DNA of 10,590 nt from Sphingomonadaceae bacterium (GCA_009923795.1 RFSU01000070.1:1-10590), one strand, 5' to 3'. Positions 1 to 7,799 are shown, counted from the stretch's first letter. Translations and numbers: made by a program. Notes: a model not told the origin generated them from the letters alone.

Positions 1-1
1 T

Positions 2-550
2 TCCGTTTCTGCATCTCTGTACCACAGCTGGTTCGACAATTTTATTTACGAACAGCCCGACGGCACGGTGGAGGATGGCCTTCCAGTGTTCCAATTTCAT
101 CAGGATAAGGCCCGGCATTATGGGGCCGAAATGGAAGCGTCGGCCCGGCTCGGGATGGTCGGTGACTTCACGGTCAATCTGGATGGCGTGGGCGATGTGT
201 CGCGCGCAACAATCTTAAAGCCGGGTGCGAAAGTGCCCGCCCCCCGCATCCCTGCCTTGCGGCTGCTCGGAGGGCTTGAGGCCCAGTCCGATATGCTGGA
301 TGCGCGCCTTGAAACCGAATGGGTGGATGGCCAGACACGCATTGCCCCGTTTGAAACAGCGACACCTGCCTATACTCTCGTCAATACCAGCCTCACCTGG
401 CGACCATGGGGCAAAGATCGCGACATGAGTGTCCTGTTCTCGGTCAATAATATTTTCGATGTCGTTGCCCGGCGGCATGCCAGCTTTTTGAAGGATTATG
501 CGCCGCTTTCGGGACGTGACGTGCGCATCACCCTGCGCTTCGGCCTTTAG
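2..550 (+). CDS. TonB-dependent outer-membrane receptor, C-terminal fragment
   Basis: The frame is open from the window edge to the TAG at 548-550, giving the last 182 residues of a longer protein (such receptors are usually 650-900 aa), so the plug domain and TonB box lie outside the window. The fragment reads as outer-membrane beta-barrel: alternating strands such as SASLYHSWFDNFIYE, then FQFHQDKARHYGAEMEA, and the late signature SVLFSVNNIFDVVARRHASFLKDYAPLSGRDVRITLRFGL. This matches the last strands of TonB-dependent receptors, with the NNIFD turn and a terminal amphipathic beta-signal. The 'F.QDKARHYGAE' segment recalls the ZnuD (zinc/heme) subgroup. The ligand is therefore perhaps a metal or metal complex, but the fragment alone cannot fix it. 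It converges on the broken ispE with 17 nt between stops and no visible terminator hairpin. Confidence 0.88.
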   Translation, partial: SVSASLYHSWFDNFIYEQPDGTVEDGLPVFQFHQDKARHYGAEMEASARLGMVGDFTVNLDGVGDVSRATILKPGAKVPAPRIPALRLLGGLEAQSDMLDARLETEWVDGQTRIAPFETATPAYTLVNTSLTWRPWGKDRDMSVLFSVNNIFDVVARRHASFLKDYAPLSGRDVRITLRFGL

Positions 551-567
551 TACGCGCTTCTGCCTGC

Positions 568-1384
568 TCAGCGCAGCCGGGTTGCGCGTGTCCACCAAGA
601 GGGGCGCGCGACCGCGATGGCAGCGGCGGCGGCGTCCCTTTGGTGCGCGTCAGAAAACAGCGCAAAGCAGGTTGCGCCTGATCCAGACATGCGTGCTAAA
701 ACTACACCGGGCTGTCCGGCAAGCAAGGCCAGAACATCGGTGATAGTCGGCACTAGGCCAATCGCTGGCTGCTCCAGATCATTTCGGCCCAATTGCCAGT
801 CTTCCAGAGAAAGGGGGCCGCGATCTACCCCATCCCAGGCCGCAAAAACTGGCCCGGTTAGGCAGGCCAGATTCGGGTTCACCAGCAAGATCGGCCGCCC
901 CTTCAGGCCGAGATCAGGGGCATTGGTCAAGGCATCGCCAACGCCCGATCCATAGCAGCTTTGGGCGTGGGGCCCCAATTGCGGGCGCAATGGCTTCTGG
1001 CCCGACATTGTCTGGCCCAAGCTGCCAAATCTTTGCCGCCAGTCGTAGGGCTGCCGCCGCATCAGCCGAACCGCCGCCAATGCCTGCGGCAATGGGCAAT
1101 TGCTTGTCGAGCGTCAGGGCAAGGCCGCTTTCGATGCCATTGGCCTTGGCCAGCGCCATAACGGCCTTGAGCACCAGATTATCTGGCCCGGTCGACAATC
1201 CCTGCCCAAATGGCCCTCTTATGGCGAGGCTAAACACATCGGATGGGCTGGCCGTGAGCGCATCCCCATCTTCTGCAAAGACGAAGAGCGTTTCCAGCGC
1301 GTGATAGCCATCGGCACGCCTGTGCCGGACATGGAGCGCAAGATTGATTTTTGCATACGCTGTATCGTGCAACAACTCGGCCAT
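568..1384 (-). pseudogene. ispE: Frameshifted 4-diphosphocytidyl-2-C-methyl-D-erythritol kinase (IspE)
   Basis: IspE is the GHMP-family kinase that phosphorylates CDP-methylerythritol in the MEP isoprenoid pathway. The sequence splits into two frames. The 5' part (ATG at 1384) begins MAELLHDTAYAKINLALHVR with catalytic Lys12 in the AKINL motif and carries the ATP-loop GIGGGSADAAAAL at residues 101-113. This frame then drifts and stops at 914-916. The 3' part is read in another frame from about position 957 and contains GVGDAL, LLVNP, TGPVFAAWDGVDRGPL, GRNDLE and MSGSGATCFALF, ending at 568-570. The junction falls right after Ile136-Gly137-Ala138, where the family has GADVP. The Asp of that motif (Asp141 in E. 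coli) is catalytic and is not encoded in either frame. About 17 nt are missing relative to the E. coli spacing (25 nt seen, 42 expected), so one miscalled base does not restore it. It is the last gene of the leftward operon, 8 nt after the TPR gene. Either true decay or an assembly error. Confidence 0.85.
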
Positions 1385-1392
1385 TTGGGGGG

Positions 1393-3042
1393 TCAGCGGG
1401 CTTCGGTCTTGTCTGTCAGGCCAAAATCGGCCTTTTCAGCAAGGCGAATTGCGGCCTCTCCCTCTGCGAGCAACAGGGCGACTTTCCATGCATAGCGCGC
1501 AGCCACCCGCTGCCCATTACGCCAATAGGCATCCCCCAGATGTTCCCGAATGGTGGGTTCATTCTCATCGGCGAGAGCCGCCGTTTCCAATGTCGAGACC
1601 GCGCGTTCAAAATCACCAGAGAGATAATAGGCCCAGCCCAGCGAGTCTGTGATTGCCGCATCATCGGGCTTGAGCGCTGCTGCGCGGGCAATCAACTGCT
1701 TGGCCTCGTCGATCGACTGGCGACGTTCCAAAAGGGCATAACCCAAAAGATTGAGAATGGATGGCTGGTCTGGCGCGAGCGAGAGCGCCTTGCGCAAAGC
1801 GGCCTCTCCAGCAGGCCAATCTCCTGCTTGCACAAGGGCATTGCCTTTCAACAGCCAGATGCCCCAATCGTCCGGCGCGCGGGACGCAGGAGATGCAGCA
1901 AGCGCCTGATCATAAGCAGCGGCGGCATCGCGATATTTGCCCTGTTGGTTCAGCACATCGCCGAGCCGCGCATAATCTGCCGCATTTACAGAAGCTTGTG
2001 CGGTTGCCCGAGCAATCCGCGTCGCTTCGTCTGATTGGCCAAGCCGTTGCAGAAGGGAGATGCGGCTTTCATCGGCAATCGATGCATATGGCCCGCTTGG
2101 ATCAATCGAGTTTAGGGCTTTGAGCGCCTCTTGATCCTCTTCACTCGCAGCAAGGCCCTGCGCCTCGGTCAAGGCAATGAGCGGGCTGTCGGGGTCAAGA
2201 AACCGAGCATAACGCCCGAGCGTCATGGCAAAGAAGGCAACGCGATTGCGCGCCATGTCGGATGCGAGGCGGGCGTAAAAAAATGCAAGGCCCTTGACCG
2301 GGGTGTCAATCGCGCCGCCAATGGGGCGCTTTTCCTCAAGCAAGCGTCGCGCCAGCACGAAGCCGGGGTCGGGGCCTTCGATCAGTTGGCGTGCCGTGAG
2401 AGGATCGCCCAGCTTTTGCAACGTTGCTGCGCCCACCATCCGCGTGACGGCGGATCGTCCATCGCCTTGTGTGGAGGATTTGATTAGCGACAGCCCTTCA
2501 ATTGTTCGGCCCGCCACCAAGCTGGCAAAGGCGCGTTGTTCTATCGTCATGCTAGCGCCCAGCCCATTGGGCTCAGAGCCATTTATGAGTTCAGGGGCGA
2601 GCGGGTTTTGGGCAGCAATGCCGACCCAGCTTCGGATAACGGGGAGAAGCTGCTCAAACTGTTTTTCCGCTTCCAGCTTGGCAAGGATCTCCTGTGCACC
2701 TGCAACGTCGCGCGCCTGCAAGTGACTACCGATTAGCAGTAAGTTGGCATCCGCTGGGAGCTTGTTCAATTGTTCAAGCTGGCGTGCCGCTGCAAGGGCA
2801 AGCGCGCGGTCGCCAGAGGCAACAGCTTCGCGATAGGCTCTGGCTGCAATTAGATCATTACCCGGCTCGGCCCGCAGGGCTGCTGCATAGGCCGAAAGCG
2901 CTGTCTCACTTTCCCCCTCGGCGGCAGCGCTGCGAGCCTGAATATAGGCCAGCAGCGCTGATCGCTCGGGCATGCGCGCGGTCGCGCCGCCTGCAAGCAG
3001 CGCGAGGATTAAGGCGCTACATATTCGGGTAATTGGGGCCAC
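1393..3042 (-). CDS. Exported tetratricopeptide-repeat protein
   Basis: Protein of 549 aa from a GTG at 3042. This start is chosen because a perfect GGAGG lies 6 nt upstream (3049-3053) and because it gives a clean signal peptide: a short basic start (VAPITRI), a hydrophobic core (CSALILALLAGG) and an ATA cleavage site near residue 22. Longer starts up to 3231 lie inside the ETF-QO gene and add a non-signal-like basic tail. After one N-terminal helical repeat (about 27-62) comes a helical middle, then a clear TPR array at about 355-530 with five units, such as the ones beginning ADYARLGDVLNQQGKY, LLKGNALVQAGDWP, LLGYALLERR, DSLGWAYYLSGDFERA and EHLGDAYWRNGQ. It overlaps the end of ETF-QO by 26 nt and precedes ispE by 8 nt. 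A TPR protein with a similar C-terminal array sits beside lolB and ispE in Pseudomonas (PA4667), so the TPR/ispE linkage is wider than this genome. Probably a periplasmic scaffold; partner unknown. Confidence 0.85.
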   Translation of the reverse strand: MAPITRICSALILALLAGGATARMPERSALLAYIQARSAAAEGESETALSAYAAALRAEPGNDLIAARAYREAVASGDRALALAAARQLEQLNKLPADANLLLIGSHLQARDVAGAQEILAKLEAEKQFEQLLPVIRSWVGIAAQNPLAPELINGSEPNGLGASMTIEQRAFASLVAGRTIEGLSLIKSSTQGDGRSAVTRMVGAATLQKLGDPLTARQLIEGPDPGFVLARRLLEEKRPIGGAIDTPVKGLAFFYARLASDMARNRVAFFAMTLGRYARFLDPDSPLIALTEAQGLAASEEDQEALKALNSIDPSGPYASIADESRISLLQRLGQSDEATRIARATAQASVNAADYARLGDVLNQQGKYRDAAAAYDQALAASPASRAPDDWGIWLLKGNALVQAGDWPAGEAALRKALSLAPDQPSILNLLGYALLERRQSIDEAKQLIARAAALKPDDAAITDSLGWAYYLSGDFERAVSTLETAALADENEPTIREHLGDAYWRNGQRVAARYAWKVALLLAEGEAAIRLAEKADFGLTDKTEAR

Positions 3043-4663
3043 CGCCGCCCTCCGGTGTGACCCAATTGATATTCTGGGTCGGGTCTTTGATGTCGCAGGT
3101 TTTGCAGTGGACGCAATTTTGTGCGTTGATCTGCAACCGAGGCTGACCGTCGTCCTTGCCGACAATTTCATAAACGCCGGCCGGGCAATAACGCTGCGCG
3201 GGTTCATCATAGAGCGGCAGGTTGATCTCAACCGGAACCGAAGGATCTTTCAGCTGCAAATGGCAGGGCTGGTCTTCTTCATGATTGGTGTTTGAGAGGA
3301 ACACCGAAGACAGACGGTCAAAGCTGATCACCCCATCCGGCTTTGGATAGTCGATTGGCTTATACAGATCCTTACGGCCAATCTGCGTATGATCGGCATG
3401 ATGCTTCATCGTGATGGGCAGGCCCATTTTCAGGGTGCGCATCCACATATCGATGCCCGCCAAAATCGTGCCATAGTCATTGCCATATTTGGCAACGGCG
3501 GGTTGCGCATTTTTGACTAGCTTTAACTCTTTGGCGATCCAGCTGTCATTGAGCGTGGCCTGATAGTCGGCAACCTCATCATGCGCACGGCCAGCGGCAA
3601 TGGCGGCCACAATGCTGTCAGCGGCCAACATGCCCGATTTCATGGCCGTATGGCTGCCCTTGATGCGCGGCACGTTCACAAAGCCAGCTGAACAGCCGAT
3701 CAATGCACCGCCGGGGAAGGCCAGCTTTGGCACGGACTGCCAGCCGCCTTCGTTAATGGCGCGCGCACCGTAGGAGACGCGCTTGCCGCCTTCCAGAATC
3801 TTGCGGATCTCGGGATGCTGCTTCCACCGCTGAAATTCTTCAAAGGGGAAGAGGTGCGGATTTTTATAATCCAGCGCGACGACAAAGCCGAGGGCGACCT
3901 GATTATTCGCCTGATGATAGAGGAAGCCCCCGCCCCAGCTGTCGCTTTCTGTCAGCGGCCAGCCCTGCGTGTGGATCACGCGGCCGGGTTCATGCTTGTC
4001 TGGGTCAATGTCCCAGAGTTCCTTCATGCCAAGGCCATAGACTTGCGGCTGGCAATCACGCTCCAGATCAAAGCGGGCTTTAAGTTGCTTGGTCAGATGT
4101 CCGCGCGCGCCCTCGGCAAATAGGGTGTATTTGGCGTGCAACTCCATGCCAGGCTGATAATCCGACTTTTGGCTGCCATCGCGGGCAATGCCCATATCGC
4201 CCGTGGCGACGCCCTTAACCGATCCATCTTCGTTGAAGAGGACTTCGGCAGCCGGGAAGCCGGGGAAAATCTCAACGCCCAGATTTTCGGCCTGTTGCGC
4301 GAGCCAGCGGCACAAATTGCCGAGTGAACCAGTATAGGTGCCCTTATTGTGCATCCAGCCGGGCGTGAAGAGATGCGGAACCGCCATATGGCCGGTGGAG
4401 GACATGACCCAGTGATGATTTTCCGTGACTGGAACATCCGCCATCGGGCAGCCCATATCCCGCCAATCTGGCAAAAGCTCATCAATGGCTTTGGGATCAA
4501 AGACTGCGCCGGATAAAATATGTGCGCCGACTTCTGACCCTTTTTCCAAAATGCAGACCGCAAGATCGGCATTGAGCTGTTTCAGCCGGATCGCCGCCGA
4601 CAGACCTGCTGGCCCGCCCCCAACAATCACAACATCATACGGCATCGATTCCCGTTCGCTCAT
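3017..4663 (-). CDS. Electron transfer flavoprotein-ubiquinone oxidoreductase (ETF-QO)
   Basis: ETF-QO takes electrons from reduced ETF, which collects them from acyl-CoA and other dehydrogenases, and passes them through FAD and a 4Fe-4S cluster to membrane ubiquinone. The ATG at 4663 gives 548 aa, the usual bacterial length; AAGGAG lies 11 nt upstream, and longer frames lack family similarity. The dinucleotide fold is at residues 11-20 (VVIVGGGPAG). Family signatures follow: GAHILSGAVFDPKAIDELLPDW, GVATGDMGI, the substrate-domain run GGGFLYHQANNQVALGFVVALDYKNP, and GCSAGFVNVPRIKGSHTAMKSG. The C-terminal cluster ligands are Cys493 (CPAGVYE), Cys517, Cys520 and Cys523 (NCVHCKTCDIKDP), spaced 24-3-3 as in mammalian ETF-QO. 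First gene of the leftward operon, divergent from the UDG-like gene. Its role fits with the acyl-CoA synthetase further right. Confidence 0.96.
   Translation of the reverse strand: MSERESMPYDVVIVGGGPAGLSAAIRLKQLNADLAVCILEKGSEVGAHILSGAVFDPKAIDELLPDWRDMGCPMADVPVTENHHWVMSSTGHMAVPHLFTPGWMHNKGTYTGSLGNLCRWLAQQAENLGVEIFPGFPAAEVLFNEDGSVKGVATGDMGIARDGSQKSDYQPGMELHAKYTLFAEGARGHLTKQLKARFDLERDCQPQVYGLGMKELWDIDPDKHEPGRVIHTQGWPLTESDSWGGGFLYHQANNQVALGFVVALDYKNPHLFPFEEFQRWKQHPEIRKILEGGKRVSYGARAINEGGWQSVPKLAFPGGALIGCSAGFVNVPRIKGSHTAMKSGMLAADSIVAAIAAGRAHDEVADYQATLNDSWIAKELKLVKNAQPAVAKYGNDYGTILAGIDMWMRTLKMGLPITMKHHADHTQIGRKDLYKPIDYPKPDGVISFDRLSSVFLSNTNHEEDQPCHLQLKDPSVPVEINLPLYDEPAQRYCPAGVYEIVGKDDGQPRLQINAQNCVHCKTCDIKDPTQNINWVTPEGGGGPNYPNM
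3049..3053 (-). promoter_or_regulatory. Strong ribosome binding site (GGAGG) for the TPR gene
   Basis: On the minus strand GGAGG is followed by 6 nt and then the GTG at 3042. The site lies inside the last codons of the ETF-QO gene (the VTPEGGGG stretch), so the glycine-rich tail of ETF-QO doubles as the translation signal for the next gene. It decides the start of the TPR protein. Confidence 0.7.
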
Positions 4664-4782
4664 GGCCCCAATATCTCCTTCTTGGCCCTGGTGCGCTTTA
4701 GCGCGACAATGTGTCTGACTGGCAGATAGCGAAGCCTTTGCTGTTGACCAACTAGATTTATGGGGGTTGAAGGCACGTTGTG
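4664..4782. promoter_or_regulatory. Divergent intergenic region with presumed promoters of both operons
   Basis: This 119-bp gap separates the leftward ETF-QO operon from the rightward UDG-like/transglycosylase/moaB operon, so promoters for both should lie in it. For the leftward side the best sigma70-like pair I find is weak: TTGGTC (4751-4746), a 17-nt spacer, then TATCTG (4728-4723). For the rightward side TTGACC at 4744-4749 is a fair -35, but no good -10 follows at 17 nt. A short GCGC-TTTA-GCGC inverted repeat occupies 4693-4704. The presence of promoters is inferred from the layout; the exact boxes are uncertain. Confidence 0.35.
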
Positions 4783-5541
4783 ATGCAAATGCCCGTTCCA
4801 ACCGATCCGCGCCTTGTCGCGGCCGCCCTGCGCTGGTGGGATGATATGGGCGTCGACACGTTGGTGGAAGACGCGCCGCAGCCTTGGTTGGGTCGCGCAG
4901 CGAAGGCTGTTGATCCTCAGATTTCCGAGCCTCATGCGGGTGTGGCCGCATCGCCCCCGCCTGTTGTGGAAACGCCGCTCGCGCCCTTGCCGCAATCGCT
5001 TGAGGCGCTTGTCGACTGGTTGATGCAGGATGCGGCCGTGCCCGAAGCCGGGCCAGCCGACCGTCGGCTCCGCCCCTTTGGAACGCCGGGTGCGGCCATT
5101 GCCATCGTCACCGACATGCCCGAACAGGGGGATGCAGAGGCAGCGATGCTCCTTTCGGGCGACGCGGGGCAGTTGTTTGACCGGATGCTGGCGGCGATCG
5201 GGCTGGATCGATCCTCTGTCTATTGCCTGCCTTTATGTCCGGGGCGTCCGGCCACAGGGCGCTTGTCGCCATCGGCCCTTACCCGGCTTGGGGAGATTGC
5301 CCGCCACCATCTCGCTCTGGCCGCGCCCCAACGCGTTTGGGTGCTGGGTCAAGCGACAAGCCAAGCGCTCTTGGGGGAGGATGCAACCACATCCTCGGAT
5401 AAAATGGGTGCGGATATCAAGCAGGTGGCAGAGGGCCTGCCGTGCATTGCCAGCCTGCATCCCCGGCTGCTTTTGCAGACGCCTCAGCGCAAGGCCGCTG
5501 TCTGGAAAGATATGCAAGCGTTGATCGGGGGATTGGCGTGA
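4783..5541 (+). CDS. Degenerate uracil-DNA glycosylase family (family 4-like) protein
   Basis: Protein of 252 aa from the ATG at 4783 (AAGG at 4770-4773; GTG 4780 and ATG 4789 are alternatives). The C-terminal two thirds follow the layout of family 4/5 uracil-DNA glycosylases: a beta-strand AAIAIVTDMPEQGD, the signature SGDAGQLFDRMLAAIGLDRSSVYCLPLCPGRP (about 124-155), the strand RVWVLGQATSQALLG, and SLHPRLLLQTPQRKAAVWKDMQAL with His226-Pro227 in place of the usual HP(A/S) motif. Differences are striking. The usual GEAPG motif reads TDMPE, the N-terminal CxxC pair of Fe-S ligands is absent, and the region has Cys148 and Cys152 instead of the LKCRPP motif. Residues 30-80 are Pro/Ala-rich and probably disordered. 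Base-excision activity is thus doubtful; it may bind DNA or act differently. It heads the operon and overlaps the transglycosylase start by 4 nt. Confidence 0.75.
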   Translation: MQMPVPTDPRLVAAALRWWDDMGVDTLVEDAPQPWLGRAAKAVDPQISEPHAGVAASPPPVVETPLAPLPQSLEALVDWLMQDAAVPEAGPADRRLRPFGTPGAAIAIVTDMPEQGDAEAAMLLSGDAGQLFDRMLAAIGLDRSSVYCLPLCPGRPATGRLSPSALTRLGEIARHHLALAAPQRVWVLGQATSQALLGEDATTSSDKMGADIKQVAEGLPCIASLHPRLLLQTPQRKAAVWKDMQALIGGLA

Positions 5542-7277
5542 GATATTTGGCCCGACTAATTGCAATTGGTTTTAGCATCGCATCGACTGCACCAGGGGTG
5601 GCGCAAGACATGCAGATGCAAAGCAGCTTGGCTGCCAATTTTGCACCCCAACTCGGCCCCAATGCGCGCCAGCGCTATAAAGATATCTTCGTTGCGATCC
5701 GCGAGGGGCGTTGGGAAGACGCGCAGGCCAATTTGGACGATATGCCCTTTGGCCCCCTGCATGATGTTGCGCGGGCAGAACTGTTTTTGGCGAAGGGCTC
5801 CCCCAAGGTGGAGGCAGAACAGTTGCTGGATTTGCTCCAACGATCCCCGTTTCTTCCGCAGGCGCCGCAGCTGGCCCGCCTTGCCCGCACGCGCGGAATA
5901 GAAACCAGCTTTAATCTGCCTGTTGCGCGCGATTTGATTTGGCTGGGCAGTGCGCCGCGCCGCACGCAGGTGCGGCAGACCAAGGATCCAGTTGCGATAT
6001 CAGTCAACGCGCAGATCCAGCCGCTGATCAAAGACAATATCCCTTTTGAGGCAGAGTCGATCTTGCTCGTGAATGAGCCAAATCTCTCGCCAGAAGGACG
6101 CTCCGAACTATTCCAGCGCGTGGCTTGGTCTTACTATATTACGGGCGATGATGATGCCGCTCGGCGGCTGGCCGCGATGGGCCAGTCGGGGTCGGGGGAA
6201 TGGGCTGCCTTGTCGGACTGGACGCAGGGCCTATCGGCATGGCGCAGTCGGGATTTTGGCGGCGCTTATGAGGCGTTTAACGCTGCTGCTGCACGTTTTC
6301 AGGATGATGATAAATCCTCCGCATCCCATTTTTGGGCGGCGCGCGCCGCCCTGGCTTCAGGTCAGCCGAACAATGCAGATGCCCATTTGAAGGCAGCGGC
6401 TCAATATGCGGAAACATTTTATGGGATGCTGGCGACAGAACGACTTGGTCTCGCCAATATGATCCAGAAGATGCCCGATCATGTGAGCGATGTTGAACAG
6501 CTTCCTAATGTGCGCGCGGCTCTCGCATTGGCTGAAATTGACGAGACCGATCTTGCCGACGAAGTCATTCGGTATCAGGCCCGCATTGGCGACCCACGCA
6601 AACATGCAGCCCTTGCCGCCCTTGCTGGGCGGATGGATTTACCCGCAACGCAATTATGGCTGGCGCATAATGGCCCGGCTGGTGCACGTGCCCCGGCCTC
6701 TGCGCGCTACCCAATGCCGCAGGGCTGGGCACCGGAAGGCGGCTGGCGGGTGGATCGGGCCTTGGTCTTTGCCCATGCGCTTCAGGAATCGCAATTTCGC
6801 ACACGCGTGGTCAGTCCAGCAGGCGCGCAGGGCCTGATGCAGGTCATGCCGGGCACGGCTGCCATGATGGCGCGGCAAAAGGGCCGAACCAGCGTTGGAT
6901 CGCTCAACAACCCGGCGACCAATATGGAATACGGGCAGAGTTTTATTGAGCGGCTGCGCGATATGCCGGTCACGGGCGGGATGCTGCCAAAGGTAATCGC
7001 TGCCTATAATGCTGGCCCCTTGCCAGTTGAGACTTGGAATCAACGGACCAAGGATAATGCCGACCCGCTCCTTTACATCGAATCCATTCCTTATTGGGAA
7101 ACGCGCGGATATGTGACGATTATTCTGCGCAACTACTGGATGTATCAGCTTCAATCGGGCGCAAGGGCCACCAGCCTATCTGCCTTGGCGCAGGGCATGT
7201 GGCCCCGCTTTCCCGGTCTTCCGGGCCCAACAGCGGTGCGCCCAGAACGGTTGGCGGGGGTTGCCAGTGCCAATTGA
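5538..7277 (+). CDS. Soluble lytic murein transglycosylase (Slt70-like)
   Basis: Cleaves the MurNAc-GlcNAc bond of peptidoglycan non-hydrolytically, leaving a 1,6-anhydro end, in the periplasm. The GTG at 5538 gives 579 aa and overlaps the TGA of the previous gene as GTGA. A start further upstream (5442) would only extend into that gene. The first 22 residues form a signal peptide (VRYLARLIAIGFSIASTAPGVA, then QDM). Residues about 30-390 are alpha-helical repeats like the superhelical ring of E. coli Slt70 (about 620 aa). The catalytic domain follows: HALQESQF with catalytic Glu417, SPAGAQGLMQVMP (426-438), NPATNMEYG, AAYNAGP (488-494) and ESIPYWETRGYVTIILRNYWMYQ. All SLT-domain hallmarks are present, so it should be active. 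The coupling to the UDG-like gene and moaB looks like economical packing rather than a shared pathway. Confidence 0.94.
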   Translation: MRYLARLIAIGFSIASTAPGVAQDMQMQSSLAANFAPQLGPNARQRYKDIFVAIREGRWEDAQANLDDMPFGPLHDVARAELFLAKGSPKVEAEQLLDLLQRSPFLPQAPQLARLARTRGIETSFNLPVARDLIWLGSAPRRTQVRQTKDPVAISVNAQIQPLIKDNIPFEAESILLVNEPNLSPEGRSELFQRVAWSYYITGDDDAARRLAAMGQSGSGEWAALSDWTQGLSAWRSRDFGGAYEAFNAAAARFQDDDKSSASHFWAARAALASGQPNNADAHLKAAAQYAETFYGMLATERLGLANMIQKMPDHVSDVEQLPNVRAALALAEIDETDLADEVIRYQARIGDPRKHAALAALAGRMDLPATQLWLAHNGPAGARAPASARYPMPQGWAPEGGWRVDRALVFAHALQESQFRTRVVSPAGAQGLMQVMPGTAAMMARQKGRTSVGSLNNPATNMEYGQSFIERLRDMPVTGGMLPKVIAAYNAGPLPVETWNQRTKDNADPLLYIESIPYWETRGYVTIILRNYWMYQLQSGARATSLSALAQGMWPRFPGLPGPTAVRPERLAGVASAN

Positions 7278-7794
7278 TCTCGCGCGCGATTTTCTGCCCA
7301 TTGGTATTGCCGTTCTGACCATTTCAGACAGCCGGACGAAAGAGACGGATGGCTCTGGCGGCTATTTATGTGGGGCCCTGCAAGATTTGGGGCATAGGCT
7401 GGCGGATTATCAGATTGTCGCAGACGATGTGGCCGCCATTCAGGCACAAGTGACCGCTTGGGTCGCAGATCCGGACGTCGCCTGCATCCTGACCACGGGC
7501 GGCACAGGTGTGACGGGGCGGGATGTCACGCCCGAGGCGCTGGCCGCACTTGGCGGGCGCGAAATCCCCGGCTTTGGGGAGTTGTTCCGCTGGATCAGCT
7601 TTGACAAAATTGGCACATCCACCATCCAATCCCGCGCCATTGGCTATGTGATGGGGGAAACCTATGTCTTTGCCTTACCAGGATCGACCGGGGCCTGCCG
7701 AGACGGATGGGAACAGATCCTGATCCATCAGCTCGACAACCGCTTTCGGCCGTGCAATTTTATCGAGCTGATGGGCCGTCTCGGCGAGCGATAA
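7267..7794 (+). CDS. moaB: Molybdenum cofactor biosynthesis protein MoaB
   Basis: MoaB/MogA-fold proteins bind molybdopterin; MogA adenylates it before metal insertion, and MoaB proteins do this in some organisms. The GTG at 7267 (175 aa) is preferred over the TTG at 7261 because a GGGGG run ends 6 nt before it. The start lies inside the last codons of the transglycosylase gene (11-nt overlap). Motifs: AVLTISDSRTKETDGSGGYL near the N-terminus, TTGGTGVTGRDVTPEAL (76-92) forming the molybdopterin-binding loop with Asp86, GFGELFRWISFDKIGTSTIQSRA, and the LPGSTGA loop. Length and motifs match MoaB rather than the longer MoeA. Its stop is 5 nt from the stop of the convergent acyl-CoA synthetase. 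Confidence 0.94.
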   Translation: MPIDLARDFLPIGIAVLTISDSRTKETDGSGGYLCGALQDLGHRLADYQIVADDVAAIQAQVTAWVADPDVACILTTGGTGVTGRDVTPEALAALGGREIPGFGELFRWISFDKIGTSTIQSRAIGYVMGETYVFALPGSTGACRDGWEQILIHQLDNRFRPCNFIELMGRLGER

Positions 7795-7799
7795 CTGGC

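Noticed and set aside
215..598. 127-aa minus-strand frame opposite the TonB receptor
   Set aside because: The + strand frame has clear barrel motifs; this one has none and overlaps the ispE end.
1351..2034. 227-aa open frame on the + strand opposite the TPR gene
   Set aside because: It lies wholly antisense to a well-supported TPR protein and ispE, has no recognisable domain, and is explained by GC-rich codon use.
4693..4704. GCGC-TTTA-GCGC inverted repeat considered as a terminator or operator
   Set aside because: A 4-bp stem without a T-run is too weak to call and is expected by chance in this base composition.
3017..4951. Longer ETF-QO reading frame with 96 extra N-terminal residues
   Set aside because: The extra part is not family-like, runs into the divergent gene, and the ATG at 4663 has an AAGGAG upstream and places the FAD motif correctly.
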